From Leucothrix mucor (GTDB lineage: Bacteria > Pseudomonadota > Gammaproteobacteria > Thiotrichales > Thiotrichaceae), in contig DQSN01000138.1 in assembly GCA_015663245.1 (NCBI GenBank), positions 1-39,937 on the forward strand: a DNA stretch of 39,937 bases, read 5' to 3'. Positions 27,468 through 37,197 of this stretch are shown here, in pieces. The notes below the pieces were generated by a model. That model saw only the letters and a program-made list of their open reading frames with translations, did no database searches and was not told the DNA's origin. Both the position numbers and the translations under genes were made by a program. How positions within the stretch are numbered: the first letter of the stretch is position 1; each line of letters opens with the position of its first letter.

Positions 27468-27952
27468 TAAGCTGTTTTTCCAGTGTTAATATAATCACCT
27501 AAAAACTGGGTTAATGTATCGAGCTTTTCTGTTTCAATAGTCTTTGATATTTGTAGGGCTGGGGTGTCTTCTAGTAGTGAATATAAGACTTCTTGAGTCG
27601 GGGCAGCATACACACCTGATAACTCTGCCATCCATTTAATACCATCGGCTTGATGATTATTACGGTGCTCACCTAGCTCGTATTGCCTATTCATAACAAT
27701 GATCGGTGTATTATTATTACGTGCGCTAATAATATTGCCCATGCCAGCATGAGAGACAAATACGCTAGCTTCTTTTATGTAAGCATTGTACTGCTCACCA
27801 TTTAAAAAGCGTTCCCATTTTACGTGTTTGGGTGTGTATTCACCACCTGCTATTTGAGTAATCACCTCTTCATCATTTGCTTGTGCCCATTCATCCATTG
27901 CTTGAATTAAACGATCAAATGGGAATTGTGTGCCGACAGCAACGAAAATCAT
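27467..27952 (-). CDS. PssE/Alg13-like glycosyltransferase subunit
   Basis: 161 residues matching the C-terminal half of GT28 enzymes: IFVAVGTQFPFDRLIQAMDEW at the start, FVSHAGMGNI (donor nucleotide binding, about 87-96) and a conserved tail. In Alg13/Alg14-type enzymes this subunit is catalytic and binds the nucleotide-sugar, while the partner anchors it. The partner gene lies directly upstream with a 4-bp overlap. The donor sugar is unknown; glucuronate or galactose are known for relatives. Confidence 0.88.
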   Translation of the reverse strand: MIFVAVGTQFPFDRLIQAMDEWAQANDEEVITQIAGGEYTPKHVKWERFLNGEQYNAYIKEASVFVSHAGMGNIISARNNNTPIIVMNRQYELGEHRNNHQADGIKWMAELSGVYAAPTQEVLYSLLEDTPALQISKTIETEKLDTLTQFLGDYINTGKTA

Positions 27953-28416
27953 AAAACAGAGCCTCGATAAAATATCTTTTGATTGTCACTCAACTCTTCC
28001 CATTGCGTAATGACAAGGTCGGCATGTTTTTTTACCATTTTTCCTGAGCGCGACAACGTTTTTACATTGGCGATACTATCGATCCAAATGGTTTTTATGG
28101 GTAAAAACTTCCCAATTAATACCGCCATAACTCCTGGTGCTGCCCCTGTGGTAATAATGGTGTTAGGGCGTTCGCGTATGAAAATTATTAAGAGTTGCAG
28201 CGTGACAGGAATTAGGTTTAATTTGCTATCGGCGCTGGCATCCGTAATGGCGTAGACTTTTTTACCATCCTTATTCTTTGAGCTCGATTTGTACTCTGCA
28301 TTAGGTGTTGCATACACCACATCAAACTGGTTTTCTAAAGGATTGCAAATTTTGTTTAGTTGTATCCAATGTCCACCAGGGGACGAAATAGCTAAAATTT
28401 TGGTTTTTTTATTCAT
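27949..28416 (-). CDS. PssD/Alg14-like glycosyltransferase subunit
   Basis: 155 residues similar to the membrane-associated acceptor-side subunit: AISSPGGHWIQLNKI at the N-terminus, TTGAAPGVMAVLIGKF in the middle and IDSIANVKTLSRSGK. It forms a complex with the PssE-like protein to add the second sugar to the lipid carrier, by family analogy. Its stop overlaps the next gene (ATGA). It starts 7 bp after the methyltransferase gene. Confidence 0.88.
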   Translation of the reverse strand: MNKKTKILAISSPGGHWIQLNKICNPLENQFDVVYATPNAEYKSSSKNKDGKKVYAITDASADSKLNLIPVTLQLLIIFIRERPNTIITTGAAPGVMAVLIGKFLPIKTIWIDSIANVKTLSRSGKMVKKHADLVITQWEELSDNQKIFYRGSVL

Positions 28417-28423
28417 TTTTTAG

Positions 28424-29401
28424 TTAATTCTTAGTTGCATATTGTGCTAGTTTTTTAAGATAAAAAGCAGCTTGATCACCTTGGTTATTCTGATTTAATT
28501 CGATGCTTCTTTTTTTAAAGCCTGTAATGTCATCTTTAGAAAAAGGTGAGTTATCAGGATTTACTGCGTAAGAGCGTTTGTCATTAAGAGGAATATCTTT
28601 CTCATATTGCTCACTGCCCCAAAGTTGAAAAGCAAAAGAGTCATAAACAACCTCTTCCATTTTTAAGCCCACTTTTTTCGATAGTAGCTTCATGCTATCG
28701 ATAGAGTGTAAAAATAAATGACGGGGTGCATCAAGCTGCACCCAGTTTACGCCGTAGTGTTTCCATGCCCATGATGAAGCTGTCGGTACTCGTACCAAAC
28801 ACGTACCACCTTCTTTTAATAGGCTGGTAGCTTTTGCTAGTGTTTCAAGTTGGTCGGCAACATGCTCGAAAGAATGGTGAAACATGATTAAGTCCCAACC
28901 ACCTTGTTCAAGCTCGTGGATTGATTTTTTCTCAATCTTCAAGCCATTATCGTAATGAATATCTTTTGTATTAAAAGGGTCAATACCCAATAAGTTATTA
29001 AACCCTGATTCTTGTAATGAGTGTAATAAATGACCTGCACCGCAGCCAACATCTAATATGCGTGAATTAGTTGTGATGCCTACCTTTTGCAAGGTGTGAA
29101 TTTTGCTATGGGGCATAAACTTGTGAACTACTTTTCCTAGAAAGCAGTTGCCTGTAGCAGCATAAAGGTCACGCTTGTTGATGAGAAATTTCTTAAAACC
29201 TGTTGGCGACTGAATTTTATCGTAAGAGTAATAATCATCATCAGGATAATAGCTAGGCAAGTTTTCAGGGATTTCTGCTATTTGTAGGCAATCACAGGCA
29301 CCACATTGAATATAAGTGTGTTTATCACGAATACCCAGCATCATTTCTGTTGCTTCATGGTTTGTGTTGTTGTCGCTGTTACCGCAAATTTTACACTGCA
29401 T
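28424..29401 (-). CDS. SAM-dependent methyltransferase with N-terminal Cys cluster
   Basis: 325 residues. Residues 1-40 carry CKIC and CGAC motifs likely binding zinc, as in sugar C-methyltransferases and related proteins. The class I methyltransferase fold follows: ILDVGCGAGHLL near 115-126, then DLIMFHHSFEHV near 170-180. It could methylate a sugar or its precursor, or another repeat-unit component. Sits between rmlA and the PssD-like gene in the polysaccharide operon. Confidence 0.85.
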   Translation of the reverse strand: MQCKICGNSDNNTNHEATEMMLGIRDKHTYIQCGACDCLQIAEIPENLPSYYPDDDYYSYDKIQSPTGFKKFLINKRDLYAATGNCFLGKVVHKFMPHSKIHTLQKVGITTNSRILDVGCGAGHLLHSLQESGFNNLLGIDPFNTKDIHYDNGLKIEKKSIHELEQGGWDLIMFHHSFEHVADQLETLAKATSLLKEGGTCLVRVPTASSWAWKHYGVNWVQLDAPRHLFLHSIDSMKLLSKKVGLKMEEVVYDSFAFQLWGSEQYEKDIPLNDKRSYAVNPDNSPFSKDDITGFKKRSIELNQNNQGDQAAFYLKKLAQYATKN

Positions 29402-29419
29402 TACTATTCTCTATTTTTA

Positions 29420-30298
29420 TTATTGTGATTGTTTTTTTGCAATATTAATTAAATACTGTCCGTAGCCACTTTTCTTTAGTGGTTCCGCTAATGACAGTAA
29501 ATTCTCTGTACTGATAAAACCCATATGCCAAGCAACTTCTTCGGGGCTGGCAATTTTAAGCCCTTGACGATCTTCGATAATGCGAATGTAGTTTGCGGCA
29601 TCTAATAAAGCAGCATGAGTACCTGTATCTAGCCATGCGGTGCCACGTTTTAGCATTTCTACGTCAAGGTTTCCTTGCTCAAGATAGACTTTGTTTACAT
29701 CAGTGATTTCTAACTCGCCACGCGGAGAAGGTTTGATGTCTTTAGCAATATCTAGTACGGCATTATCATAAAAATATAAGCCTGTTACCGCATAGTTTGA
29801 TTTAGGTTGCGGCGGCTTCTCTTCCAAGCTAAGCGCTTTACCACTTTTGTCAAATTCAACGACACCATAGCGCTCAGGGTCATTTACATAATAGCCAAAT
29901 ACCGTTGCGCCCGACTCTTGTTTTGCAACACACTGTAAACGCTCTGATAAGCCCTCACCGTAGTAAATATTATCACCTAAAATTAAGGTGACAGGATCAC
30001 TGCCTACAAATTCACGACCTAATATAAAGGCCTGTGCGAGTCCTTCTGGCTCTGGTTGGATGGTGTATTGAATGTTCACCCCCCATTGAGAGCCATCACC
30101 CAAAAGGTTTTGAAACTGCTGGCTATCATGGGGAGTGGTGATAATAAGAATGTCTTGAATACCAGAGAGCATTAACACTGTTAGTGGATAATAAATCATC
30201 GGCTTATCATAAACAGGCATTAATTGCTTGCTGACAACTTGCGTTAATGGATGTAAGCGTGTGCCACTTCCCCCTGCGAGGATAATTCCTTTTCTCAT
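29420..30298 (-). CDS. rmlA: Glucose-1-phosphate thymidylyltransferase
   Basis: Makes dTDP-glucose from Glc-1-P and dTTP, the first step toward dTDP-rhamnose and other deoxysugars. [19 protein letters not shown] at the N-terminus, [10 protein letters not shown] near 108, [20 protein letters not shown] and the C-terminal AWLDTGTH are diagnostic. The track start at 30313 is TTG; ATG 30298 gives the usual start and 292 residues. rmlB, rmlC and rmlD are not in the window, so either they lie elsewhere or another dTDP-sugar is made. First gene of the polysaccharide run on this strand. Confidence 0.95.
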   Translation of the reverse strand: MRKGIILAGGSGTRLHPLTQVVSKQLMPVYDKPMIYYPLTVLMLSGIQDILIITTPHDSQQFQNLLGDGSQWGVNIQYTIQPEPEGLAQAFILGREFVGSDPVTLILGDNIYYGEGLSERLQCVAKQESGATVFGYYVNDPERYGVVEFDKSGKALSLEEKPPQPKSNYAVTGLYFYDNAVLDIAKDIKPSPRGELEITDVNKVYLEQGNLDVEMLKRGTAWLDTGTHAALLDAANYIRIIEDRQGLKIASPEEVAWHMGFISTENLLSLAEPLKKSGYGQYLINIAKKQSQ

Positions 30299-30409
30299 AA
30301 GTTTTTCAATCAATTATTAATATGGCGCATAGGATACATGATAATACTGTGAAGTATCCAATAAGAGATGGATAAACTGCTTAAATTTTGATGATTGAAG
30401 GTGAATTGC

Positions 30410-30949
30410 TTAAGTGTTTTTAATAGAATCAAGATCCGTCTGCAATTTTTCTAAGCCAATATCTCGTGCGAAAGCAATGTTTCTGTCAGGAATAGCTTCT
30501 GCATCAGGGTGGTTTTTTATTGCACGAGCCAAGCTTTTTTCACGAATGATATGCAAAGTGGGATAGGGCGAACGATTGGTATAGTTAGCAGGATCATCAT
30601 TATCAGAATCAGCAAAACAATAATCAGGGTGGAAGCTTGCTAGCTGATAGATGCCTAAATAGCCTTGATCTTCTAGCAAGGCATTAGCAATTTCGACTAA
30701 ATCAAGATAATCATTAAAATCATTAAAGCCGTTAGGAAATATGACTAAAGTAGTTTCTATTTTTTCTTGTTGATCAAGAAGAAAAAACTCTTCTGCTAAT
30801 GCTTGAAGTCCAACTTCCATATCGCTTGATTCAACAGCCTGATAGTGAATGCTGTCACGTAGTAATTCTTTTTTTGCGAAAGGGCAAAAATTGTGTTTTA
30901 TAACAACTTCTTCTAGCCATTTTTTTGTGTGACGTATGATTTTTTCCAT
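30410..30949 (-). CDS. DUF1415 protein
   Basis: 179 residues from ATG 30949, which starts the conserved MEKIIRHTKKWLEE; the track's start at 31018 adds an unlikely basic leader. Conserved features are HNFCPFAKKEL near residue 20, VIFPNGFNDFNDYLDLVE, QLASFHPDYCFADS and NRSPYPTLHIIRE. Function unknown; the invariant Cys and His residues suggest metal binding or enzyme activity, as inference. Probably monocistronic, with about 110 bp to rmlA. Confidence 0.9.
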   Translation of the reverse strand: MEKIIRHTKKWLEEVVIKHNFCPFAKKELLRDSIHYQAVESSDMEVGLQALAEEFFLLDQQEKIETTLVIFPNGFNDFNDYLDLVEIANALLEDQGYLGIYQLASFHPDYCFADSDNDDPANYTNRSPYPTLHIIREKSLARAIKNHPDAEAIPDRNIAFARDIGLEKLQTDLDSIKNT

Positions 30950-31076
30950 GTTGATATTTCTCTGCTTAAGATTTGCTGTACGGTGTGATTTTCGGTGGAA
31001 TATGAATAAAAAATGCATCCTGTAATTTATATTCTATGAGTAAAGGTGGTTTAGCCGCTATAATGGCGAGCTTTTT

Positions 31077-31345
31077 ATTACTAGAGACTTTTACACGAAA
31101 GGTATGAGCGATAAAAATAGCCTGAATCCCCAATATTTAGTTTATTCTTTTTTGCCACTCCTTCGTATAAATAGCTGGGCATAATAAATCTAACAAAATT
31201 TCGATGTTTATTTTTGATATTCAAGACATTGTTGAGGCGCATAGCAGGGCTATGCAACGATAACAATAATGCAGAAGATCGGAAACTAAACGAGTAAAAT
31301 GCTAGATTTATTGTATTTACCTACTTAAAGACCTCTATTAGAATT
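31077..31345. repeat. Second inverted-repeat element upstream of rhlE
   Basis: An imperfect nested inverted repeat lies at about 31183-31313: aataaatcta on the left and tagatttatt on the right, with alignable sequence continuing inward. The central segment aggcgcatagcagggctatgcaacga (31235-31260) is itself partly self-complementary. Its reverse complement matches the centre of the 4237-4439 element at 20 of 26 positions. Weaker outer arms near 31081 (ctagagacttt) and 31326 (aaagacctctattag) could extend the element to about 31077-31345. The gap 30950-31357 otherwise holds no convincing gene; the small ORF at 31081-31266 lies inside the repeat. Confidence 0.55.
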
Positions 31346-31357
31346 TGAGTATTCCCT

Positions 31358-32695
31358 ATGACATTTTCTTCTCTCGGACTTTCCGAGCCTTTGTTGCGTG
31401 CTGTTAAAGAGCAAGGCTATGATAAACCATCTCCCATTCAGCTACAGGGTATTCCTGCTGTTTTAGCAGGTAAAGATGTTATGGCGGCGGCGCAGACGGG
31501 TACGGGTAAGACGGCGAGTTTTACACTGCCTTTATTGCAACGCTTAGCGAAGGGAAAAAAGGCGGGAGCAAATCAAGCACGCGCTTTGGTGCTTACTCCG
31601 ACCCGAGAGCTTGCCGCTCAAGTTGCAGATAGTGTAGCCACTTATGGAAAATATTTGCCATTGACCTCGACGGTTGTATTTGGTGGGGTAAAAATTAACC
31701 CTCAGATGATGCGTTTGCGTAAAGGTACTGATGTATTGGTGGCGACGCCAGGACGTTTGCTTGATCTCTACAATCAAAAGGCTGTGAGATTTGATCATTT
31801 AGAAGTGCTCATTCTTGATGAGGCTGATCGTATGTTAGATATGGGCTTTATCCATGATATTCGTAAAATTCTCTCTTTTCTCCCTCAGAAGCGACAAACT
31901 TTATTATTTTCAGCAACTTTCTCTGGTGATATACGAGCATTAGCAGAAGGTTTTTTACACAAGCCTGTAAAGATTGATGTGAGTCCCCGTAATACTGCGG
32001 CTAAAACAGTTACACAATCAGTATTTGAGGCAGATAAAACCAAGAAGACAGCATTATTAAGTCATCTGATTCGTGATAATGATTGGCAGCAGCTGCTAGT
32101 TTTTATGCGGACTAAGCATGGTGCTAACCGTCTAGTTAAGCGCTTAGAAAAAGATGGTATCAAGTCCGCAGCTATTCATGGTAATAAAACTCAAGGCGCA
32201 CGTACACGTGCCTTGGCTGATTTTAAAGCAGGTAGAGTGCGTGTGTTGGTTGCAACCGATATTGCGGCACGTGGTATTGATATTGTCGATTTACCGTTGG
32301 TGATTAATTTTGAATTACCTAATGTGCCTGAGGACTATGTACATCGCATAGGGCGTACAGGTCGTGCGGGGATGACGGGGGAAGCAATATCTTTAGTGAG
32401 TGCTGATGAGGTTAAGTTGCTACAAACAATAGAGACTTTGATTGGGCAAACCTTGGTACGTGAACAAGAAGTAGGGTTTGTACCTAGTCATACTGTGCCA
32501 TTAACTAAGCATAATCCTAATGGCAGTAAGCCTAAACGTCCTAAAAAATCTAAAAAACCTCAGCAGAATGTTTCTGGCAATGTCGGGGGCGACTCGAAGA
32601 ATAAATCAAAAAATGGTCAAAATGCAGCGCAGAATAGAAAGCCTCGACATAAAGGTTTCGGGGCTAAGCCTAAGGCACGTAGAAGCTCAAATTAA
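31358..32695 (+). CDS. rhlE: DEAD-box ATP-dependent RNA helicase
   Basis: 445 residues. Q-motif region [19 protein letters not shown], Walker [10 protein letters not shown] near 43-51, [16 protein letters not shown] (motif II), SAT (motif III) and HRIGRTGR (motif VI) are all present. A Lys/Arg/Asn-rich tail of about 70 residues should bind RNA. Acts in ribosome assembly and RNA turnover. The order of motifs and tail type match RhlE rather than DbpA, SrmB or CsdA. The upstream region carries the inverted-repeat element, so its promoter may lie in or beside it. Confidence 0.93.
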   Translation: MTFSSLGLSEPLLRAVKEQGYDKPSPIQLQGIPAVLAGKDVMAAAQTGTGKTASFTLPLLQRLAKGKKAGANQARALVLTPTRELAAQVADSVATYGKYLPLTSTVVFGGVKINPQMMRLRKGTDVLVATPGRLLDLYNQKAVRFDHLEVLILDEADRMLDMGFIHDIRKILSFLPQKRQTLLFSATFSGDIRALAEGFLHKPVKIDVSPRNTAAKTVTQSVFEADKTKKTALLSHLIRDNDWQQLLVFMRTKHGANRLVKRLEKDGIKSAAIHGNKTQGARTRALADFKAGRVRVLVATDIAARGIDIVDLPLVINFELPNVPEDYVHRIGRTGRAGMTGEAISLVSADEVKLLQTIETLIGQTLVREQEVGFVPSHTVPLTKHNPNGSKPKRPKKSKKPQQNVSGNVGGDSKNKSKNGQNAAQNRKPRHKGFGAKPKARRSSN

Positions 32696-32699
32696 TTTA

Positions 32700-33149
32700 T
32701 TATGGTGATTTTTTTGCTAACAGGCGATCAAGTTGGTTAGCAAAGTTTTGCCGATCAGCTTGATTAAGTGGTGGTGGGCCACCAGTATTTACGCCACTTG
32801 AGCGCAGCGTTTCCATAAAGTCGCGCATATTTAACCGTGCTTTAATATTTTCTTTGGTATACAGCTCGCCGCGTGGGTTGATTGCAAGCCCCATCTTCTC
32901 GATAACTTCATCGGCAAGGGGAATGTCAGCGGTGATAACAAGATCATCCGCTTCTAATCTTTTGACAATTTCATTATCAGCAACATCAAAACCAGCAGCT
33001 ACTTGGATGAATTCCACATAGTTAGATTTTGGTATGCGTATAAATTGATTTGCAACTAAAATAACGTGTGTTTTCGTGCGATTAGCCGCTCTAAATAAAA
33101 TTTCTTTGATAACGACAGGGCATGCGTCGGCGTCTACCCATATTTTCAT
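32700..33149 (-). CDS. YaiI/YqxD family protein (DUF188)
   Basis: 149 residues with the family's N-terminal [13 protein letters not shown], a central [12 protein letters not shown] and NPRGELYT, and a C-terminal [19 protein letters not shown]. The fold resembles PIN-like nucleases with conserved acidic residues, but no activity is established. AGGAG lies before the ATG. It converges on rhlE with a 4-bp gap and is followed upstream by rep in the same direction. Confidence 0.92.
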   Translation of the reverse strand: MKIWVDADACPVVIKEILFRAANRTKTHVILVANQFIRIPKSNYVEFIQVAAGFDVADNEIVKRLEADDLVITADIPLADEVIEKMGLAINPRGELYTKENIKARLNMRDFMETLRSSGVNTGGPPPLNQADRQNFANQLDRLLAKKSP

Positions 33150-33172
33150 TCTTTACTCCTCGGCTCTTAGAG

Positions 33173-35191
33173 TTAACCATCTAAAAGATCTTTTAAATTA
33201 GCGATATAAGACTGTGCTGTCTGTTGCATCTCTTCATGTGTCGTTACTTTACGGTTTGCCCATTCTAGATGTTTTTCTGGGAGTTCTTCGAGGAAACGAC
33301 TAGGTTCGCAGGTAATGCTCTCGCCATAGCGTTTACGGGTTTTGGCAAAGCTAATGGTGAGTTGTTTTTTTGCACGGGTAATGCCTACGTAGGTAAGGCG
33401 GCGTTCCTCTTCAAGCCCGCTTTCATCATCAATACTATTGGCATGGGGGAGAATATCTTCCTCTACTCCCACCATGAAGACATAAGGAAATTCAAGACCT
33501 TTTGCGGTATGCAGAGTCATTAAGCTAACATCATCTTGCTCTTCATCTTCGCCCTTATTTCTTTCTAATATATCGAGAAGTGCCATATGGGAGACAATTT
33601 CTGCGAGTGTTTCTTTACCTTCTCCATCATTGTAAAGACGTTTTACCCAATCCGCTATTTCAAATACATTTTCCATACGGCGCTCAGCCATTTTAGGCGA
33701 TGTGCTGGTGTGCTGTAGCCATTCCGAATAGTCAGTTTCAGCAATAAATTTATTGACAATAGCATGAGGCTCAAGCTCATTATTTGCCAATATCATCTCA
33801 TTTATCCAGTAGGTGAAACGCTCTAAACGTGCTTTGGCGCGCGTGCTAATTTGTTCCGCAAATCCAAACTCAGTACTGGCGGTAAATAAGCTGACATTAC
33901 GCTTGTTAGCATACTCACCTAGTTTTTCTAAGGTGCTAGCACCAATCTCACGTTTAGGTGTGTTGACGATACGCAAAAAAGCGGCATCATCTGCGGTATT
34001 ACTGATAAGACGCAGATAAGCCAGCGTATCTTTCACTTCGGCGCGTTCAAAAAAGGAGGTGCCACCACTAATTTTATAACTGATATTATTTTCGCGTAAA
34101 GCGCGCTCGAATAGGCGACTTTGGTGATTGCTGCGGTAGAGAATGGCAAAGTCTTTGTTCTGAGCACGATCACGAAATACATATTTCATAATCTCACCCA
34201 CCACTTTTTCAATTTCATGCTCTGCGGTACGGCAAGGCAGTATATTGATGCGCTCACCTTCGCCCAATGCGCTCCAGAGTTTTTTGTCGTAGAGGTGTGG
34301 GTTGTTGGCGATAAGGTGGTTGGCACTCTCAAGTATGCGTGAGGTAGAGCGATAGTTTTGCTCAAGTTTAATCACTTTGAGAGCAGGGTAGTCACTTTGT
34401 AATTGACCAATATTTTCAGGGCGAGCGCCACGCCACGCATAGATAGACTGATCATCATCACCTACAACAGTAAGTCCTGAGCGTATGCCAACCAATTGTT
34501 TTACCATATGGTATTGGCAGGCATTGGTATCTTGATATTCATCGACTAAAAGGTAGCGGAGCTTTTGTTGCCATTTTTTTAATATCTCTGGATACTCATT
34601 AAAAAGCTGTACAGGCAAGACAATTAAGTCATCAAAGTCCAAGGCGTTGTAGGCTTTTAATTGACGTTGGTAGCGTTCATAGACCTTTGCAGCCAATAAC
34701 TCTTGTGGAGTCGTCGCAATTTCATAGGCTTTTTGTGGTGATATAAAGTCATTTTTCCAACGAGAAATAGTCCAGCGGAGATCGTCGTCATTATCGTCGG
34801 CATCAGTATCCACTTCTTTTAAGGTAAGTTCTTTGATGATGGTATTGCTATCTTGTGCATCAAAGATGGTGAAGCCCGACTTATACCCAAGTGTTTTGTG
34901 CTCACGGCGAATAATGTTTAAACCTAAAGTATGAAACGTCGCAACGGTTAAGCCTTTGGATTCTTCTTTGCTCAGTAGGTTGCTCACACGTTCTTTCATT
35001 TCTCGTGCGGCTTTATTGGTAAAAGTGATAGCGGCAATATTTTTGGCGTTAATATCTGCTTTGCGAATAAGCCATGCTATTTTGGTGATAATGACGCGTG
35101 TTTTACCACTGCCAGCGCCTGCTAGTACCAATAAGGGAGAGCCGATATGCTCTACCGCTTGTTTTTGTGGGGGGTTGAGATCGCTGGACAT
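33173..35191 (-). CDS. rep: ATP-dependent DNA helicase Rep
   Basis: 672-residue UvrD/Rep-type superfamily 1 helicase, 3'-5' polarity, which aids replication forks past protein blocks. Visible motifs: NPPQKQAVEH, Walker A LAGAGSGKT (23-31), TFTNKAAREM (Ia), LLVDEYQDTN (II), VVGDDDQSIYAWRGA (III), QNYRS (IV), LMTLHTAKGLEFPYVF (V) and YVGITRAKKQL (VI). Length matches E. coli Rep (673) more than UvrD (720). 45 bp separate it from the divergent track start of the AmpD fusion gene. Confidence 0.94.
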   Translation of the reverse strand: MSSDLNPPQKQAVEHIGSPLLVLAGAGSGKTRVIITKIAWLIRKADINAKNIAAITFTNKAAREMKERVSNLLSKEESKGLTVATFHTLGLNIIRREHKTLGYKSGFTIFDAQDSNTIIKELTLKEVDTDADDNDDDLRWTISRWKNDFISPQKAYEIATTPQELLAAKVYERYQRQLKAYNALDFDDLIVLPVQLFNEYPEILKKWQQKLRYLLVDEYQDTNACQYHMVKQLVGIRSGLTVVGDDDQSIYAWRGARPENIGQLQSDYPALKVIKLEQNYRSTSRILESANHLIANNPHLYDKKLWSALGEGERINILPCRTAEHEIEKVVGEIMKYVFRDRAQNKDFAILYRSNHQSRLFERALRENNISYKISGGTSFFERAEVKDTLAYLRLISNTADDAAFLRIVNTPKREIGASTLEKLGEYANKRNVSLFTASTEFGFAEQISTRAKARLERFTYWINEMILANNELEPHAIVNKFIAETDYSEWLQHTSTSPKMAERRMENVFEIADWVKRLYNDGEGKETLAEIVSHMALLDILERNKGEDEEQDDVSLMTLHTAKGLEFPYVFMVGVEEDILPHANSIDDESGLEEERRLTYVGITRAKKQLTISFAKTRKRYGESITCEPSRFLEELPEKHLEWANRKVTTHEEMQQTAQSYIANLKDLLDG

Positions 35192-35278
35192 TTAGTTTAG
35201 CCGTTGAGATGAAGAGGTATATAATGCCGTTTGTAATTGAAAACTCAACCACAACACTCATCGTTTGAGATAAAAAAT

Positions 35279-36484
35279 ATGCAAAAAAAGCTAGGTCTTG
35301 ATGTAAATACGGGGCTGCTGAATGAGGCGCGCCAATGTCCATCACCTAATTTTGATGATCGTCCTGATAGTGATATTAGTTTGATTGTTATTCATAATAT
35401 TAGTTTGCCCCCTGGAAAATATGGTGAGGATTGGATAGATCGCTTATTTGCGAATAAATTACCTGAAAATGCACATCCTTTTTTTACAGAAATTTATGAG
35501 TTGCGCGTCTCCAGTCATATACTCATCCGTCGTGATGGTGAGGTGGTGCAATATGTGCCTTTTAATAAGAGAGCTTGGCATGCGGGGATTTCAAGCTTTA
35601 GAGGTAGGGAGGCCTGTAATGATTTCTCGATTGGAATTGAGCTAGAGGGAACAGATGATGAGGCTTTTACTGAGATTCAATATGTGCAACTTGAGCATGT
35701 CATAAAGGCTTTGCGAGCAGCTTATCCCAGTTTAAAAAAGGGCTATATAACAGGGCATCAACATATTGCACCTGAACGTAAAACGGACCCAGGAGCTTAT
35801 TTTAATTGGCAACAGTTATCAGCAAGTTTAAATGAGATTTTACCTGCCGATGCGAGAGAGTTTGAGCAGCATAATGATATTGTTGAGTCGGTGACAATTA
35901 TTGATTTATTGCGTCATGGAGAGCCTGTTGGTGGCAGAATGTATCGAGGCGGCGGGACAGATCATCCTTTGAGTAGTGACGGGTGGGCACAGATGTGGAG
36001 TAGTGTTGCTTCGTATGTGTCTTCTGAAGGAATGGTGCCGTGGAAGTCTGTCGTTAGCTCGCCAATGTCACGTTGTTGTGTGTTTGCCGATGAACTTAGT
36101 AAACAGTATCAATTGCCTTTGGTGATTAAAGGTGATTTGCAAGAAGCAGGTTATGGAAGCTGGGAGGGACGAACGCCCGATGAGATTGAAGCAAATGACT
36201 ATGATGAGTATTGGGCTTTCTTTGCTGACCCTGTAAATAATCGTCCAAGTAATGCAGAACCCTTAGCGGAGTTTACTGAAAGAGTCTCTAAGGTGTTAAA
36301 TGAAGTTTTAGTAGAGTATGCAGGGCAGCATGTTTTGTTGGTTTCACACTTGGCAGTGACACGTGCCATTATTGCTGAGGTTTTATCCTTTTCCTTAGCT
36401 AATCAGCAATTGATTGATTTGCCGTTTGCGGGGATGCTGCGTTTAATTAAGGATAAAAAAGGGCTACGGATTTTATTTCGTTAA
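35279..36484 (+). CDS. ampD: AmpD amidase fused to a histidine phosphatase domain
   Basis: Residue numbers are from the track start at 35237 (TTG). The N-terminal ~195 residues are AmpD: PSPNFDDRP, VIHNISLPPG (zinc His53), WHAG (115), IELEGTD, GHQHIAPERKTDPG (zinc His174, Asp184, with Lys182). AmpD removes the stem peptide from 1,6-anhydro-muropeptides in the cytoplasm. After a short linker (about 200-218) a complete phosphoglycerate-mutase-like domain follows: LLRHGEP (catalytic His227), SSPMSRC (Arg279), EAGYGSWEG (Glu303) and VSHLAV (His371). Length is about twice normal AmpD. The preferred ATG at 35279 leaves the AmpD domain whole. The phosphatase substrate is unknown; anhydro-sugar or muropeptide phosphates are guesses. 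Confidence 0.9.
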   Translation: MQKKLGLDVNTGLLNEARQCPSPNFDDRPDSDISLIVIHNISLPPGKYGEDWIDRLFANKLPENAHPFFTEIYELRVSSHILIRRDGEVVQYVPFNKRAWHAGISSFRGREACNDFSIGIELEGTDDEAFTEIQYVQLEHVIKALRAAYPSLKKGYITGHQHIAPERKTDPGAYFNWQQLSASLNEILPADAREFEQHNDIVESVTIIDLLRHGEPVGGRMYRGGGTDHPLSSDGWAQMWSSVASYVSSEGMVPWKSVVSSPMSRCCVFADELSKQYQLPLVIKGDLQEAGYGSWEGRTPDEIEANDYDEYWAFFADPVNNRPSNAEPLAEFTERVSKVLNEVLVEYAGQHVLLVSHLAVTRAIIAEVLSFSLANQQLIDLPFAGMLRLIKDKKGLRILFR

Positions 36485-36500
36485 AGGCTATTAGGTGGGG

Positions 36501-36977
36501 CTACTGTAAATCTAAAATATTGGTCACACCTGTACTTGAGTCGAGGCTTTGATTATTTTCTTCGGTGTTTGGAGTGTCTAAAAAATTGAGGTCGGTAATA
36601 TTACTACCGTCGGCTGATGATGAGTCTAACGGTGTATCTGTAAAAGCATCAGCAGAGCAACCCTCAGGGTTATTTCTTCCTAAGCTTTCAATTCCACAGC
36701 CACCTTCATCGCCCGAAGAGGGTACTATTGTTGTTATTGATTGAAGCTCTGCAATAGGGGCTGACTTTATGGAGGAGGGTTGTTGCGCCATTGAGGGTTG
36801 GGTTTGTGTTAAGCCACTATTGTTTTCATTCCAAAGTGAGATAATAAGTGCGCCAACAAAAATACCAATTAGGAAGAAAAGAATGCCAGAAACTAGTTTC
36901 TTGGCATTTCCTTGTTTTCTTCCAGTACTTTCGTGATCAAGAATAACTAGATCATGGTATCTTTTTCGCATTGCCAT
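36501..36977 (-). CDS. Single-pass membrane protein with Ser/Thr-rich tail, unknown
   Basis: 158 residues. A basic N-terminus of 27 residues precedes one membrane helix (about 28-48), then a long low-complexity Ser/Thr/Asn/Asp-rich region. Two cysteines (94 and 107) could form a disulphide in the periplasm. No domain is recognised. It is convergent with the AmpD fusion gene, 16 bp apart, and separate from the terminator-bounded thioredoxin-like gene upstream. Confidence 0.65.
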   Translation of the reverse strand: MAMRKRYHDLVILDHESTGRKQGNAKKLVSGILFFLIGIFVGALIISLWNENNSGLTQTQPSMAQQPSSIKSAPIAELQSITTIVPSSGDEGGCGIESLGRNNPEGCSADAFTDTPLDSSSADGSNITDLNFLDTPNTEENNQSLDSSTGVTNILDLQ

Positions 36978-37150
36978 GGTGAATTATCGTTTGGAATATT
37001 GTTTAAAGAATATAGCATTTACTATAAAGGATAGTTATCTAGATTTGGGCATTAAAGACAAAGAGCTATAAAAATAGAACAAAATGACTTTAACTGCTGA
37101 TGTTTTGCTCTATAGCGGTAGCATCATTTGCGAACTTTAAGTAAATACAT

Positions 37151-37175
37151 AAAAAAGCCACAACAATGTGGCTTT
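37151..37175 (-). terminator. Intrinsic terminator of the thioredoxin-like gene
   Basis: Perfect 9-bp arms aaagccaca and tgtggcttt around a 4-nt loop. On the minus strand the stem is followed by six T. It lies about 22 bp after the stop codon of the 37198 gene. Confidence 0.85.
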
Positions 37176-37197
37176 ATAGAATATCTATAGTTTCAAT

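Noticed and set aside
30950-31018. N-terminal extension of the DUF1415 protein
   Set aside because: The conserved domain starts at ATG 30949. The extra 23 residues are basic and unlike the family.
31081-31266. 61-residue ORF on the minus strand
   Set aside because: It lies wholly inside the inverted-repeat element, has no ribosome site and no protein-like composition.
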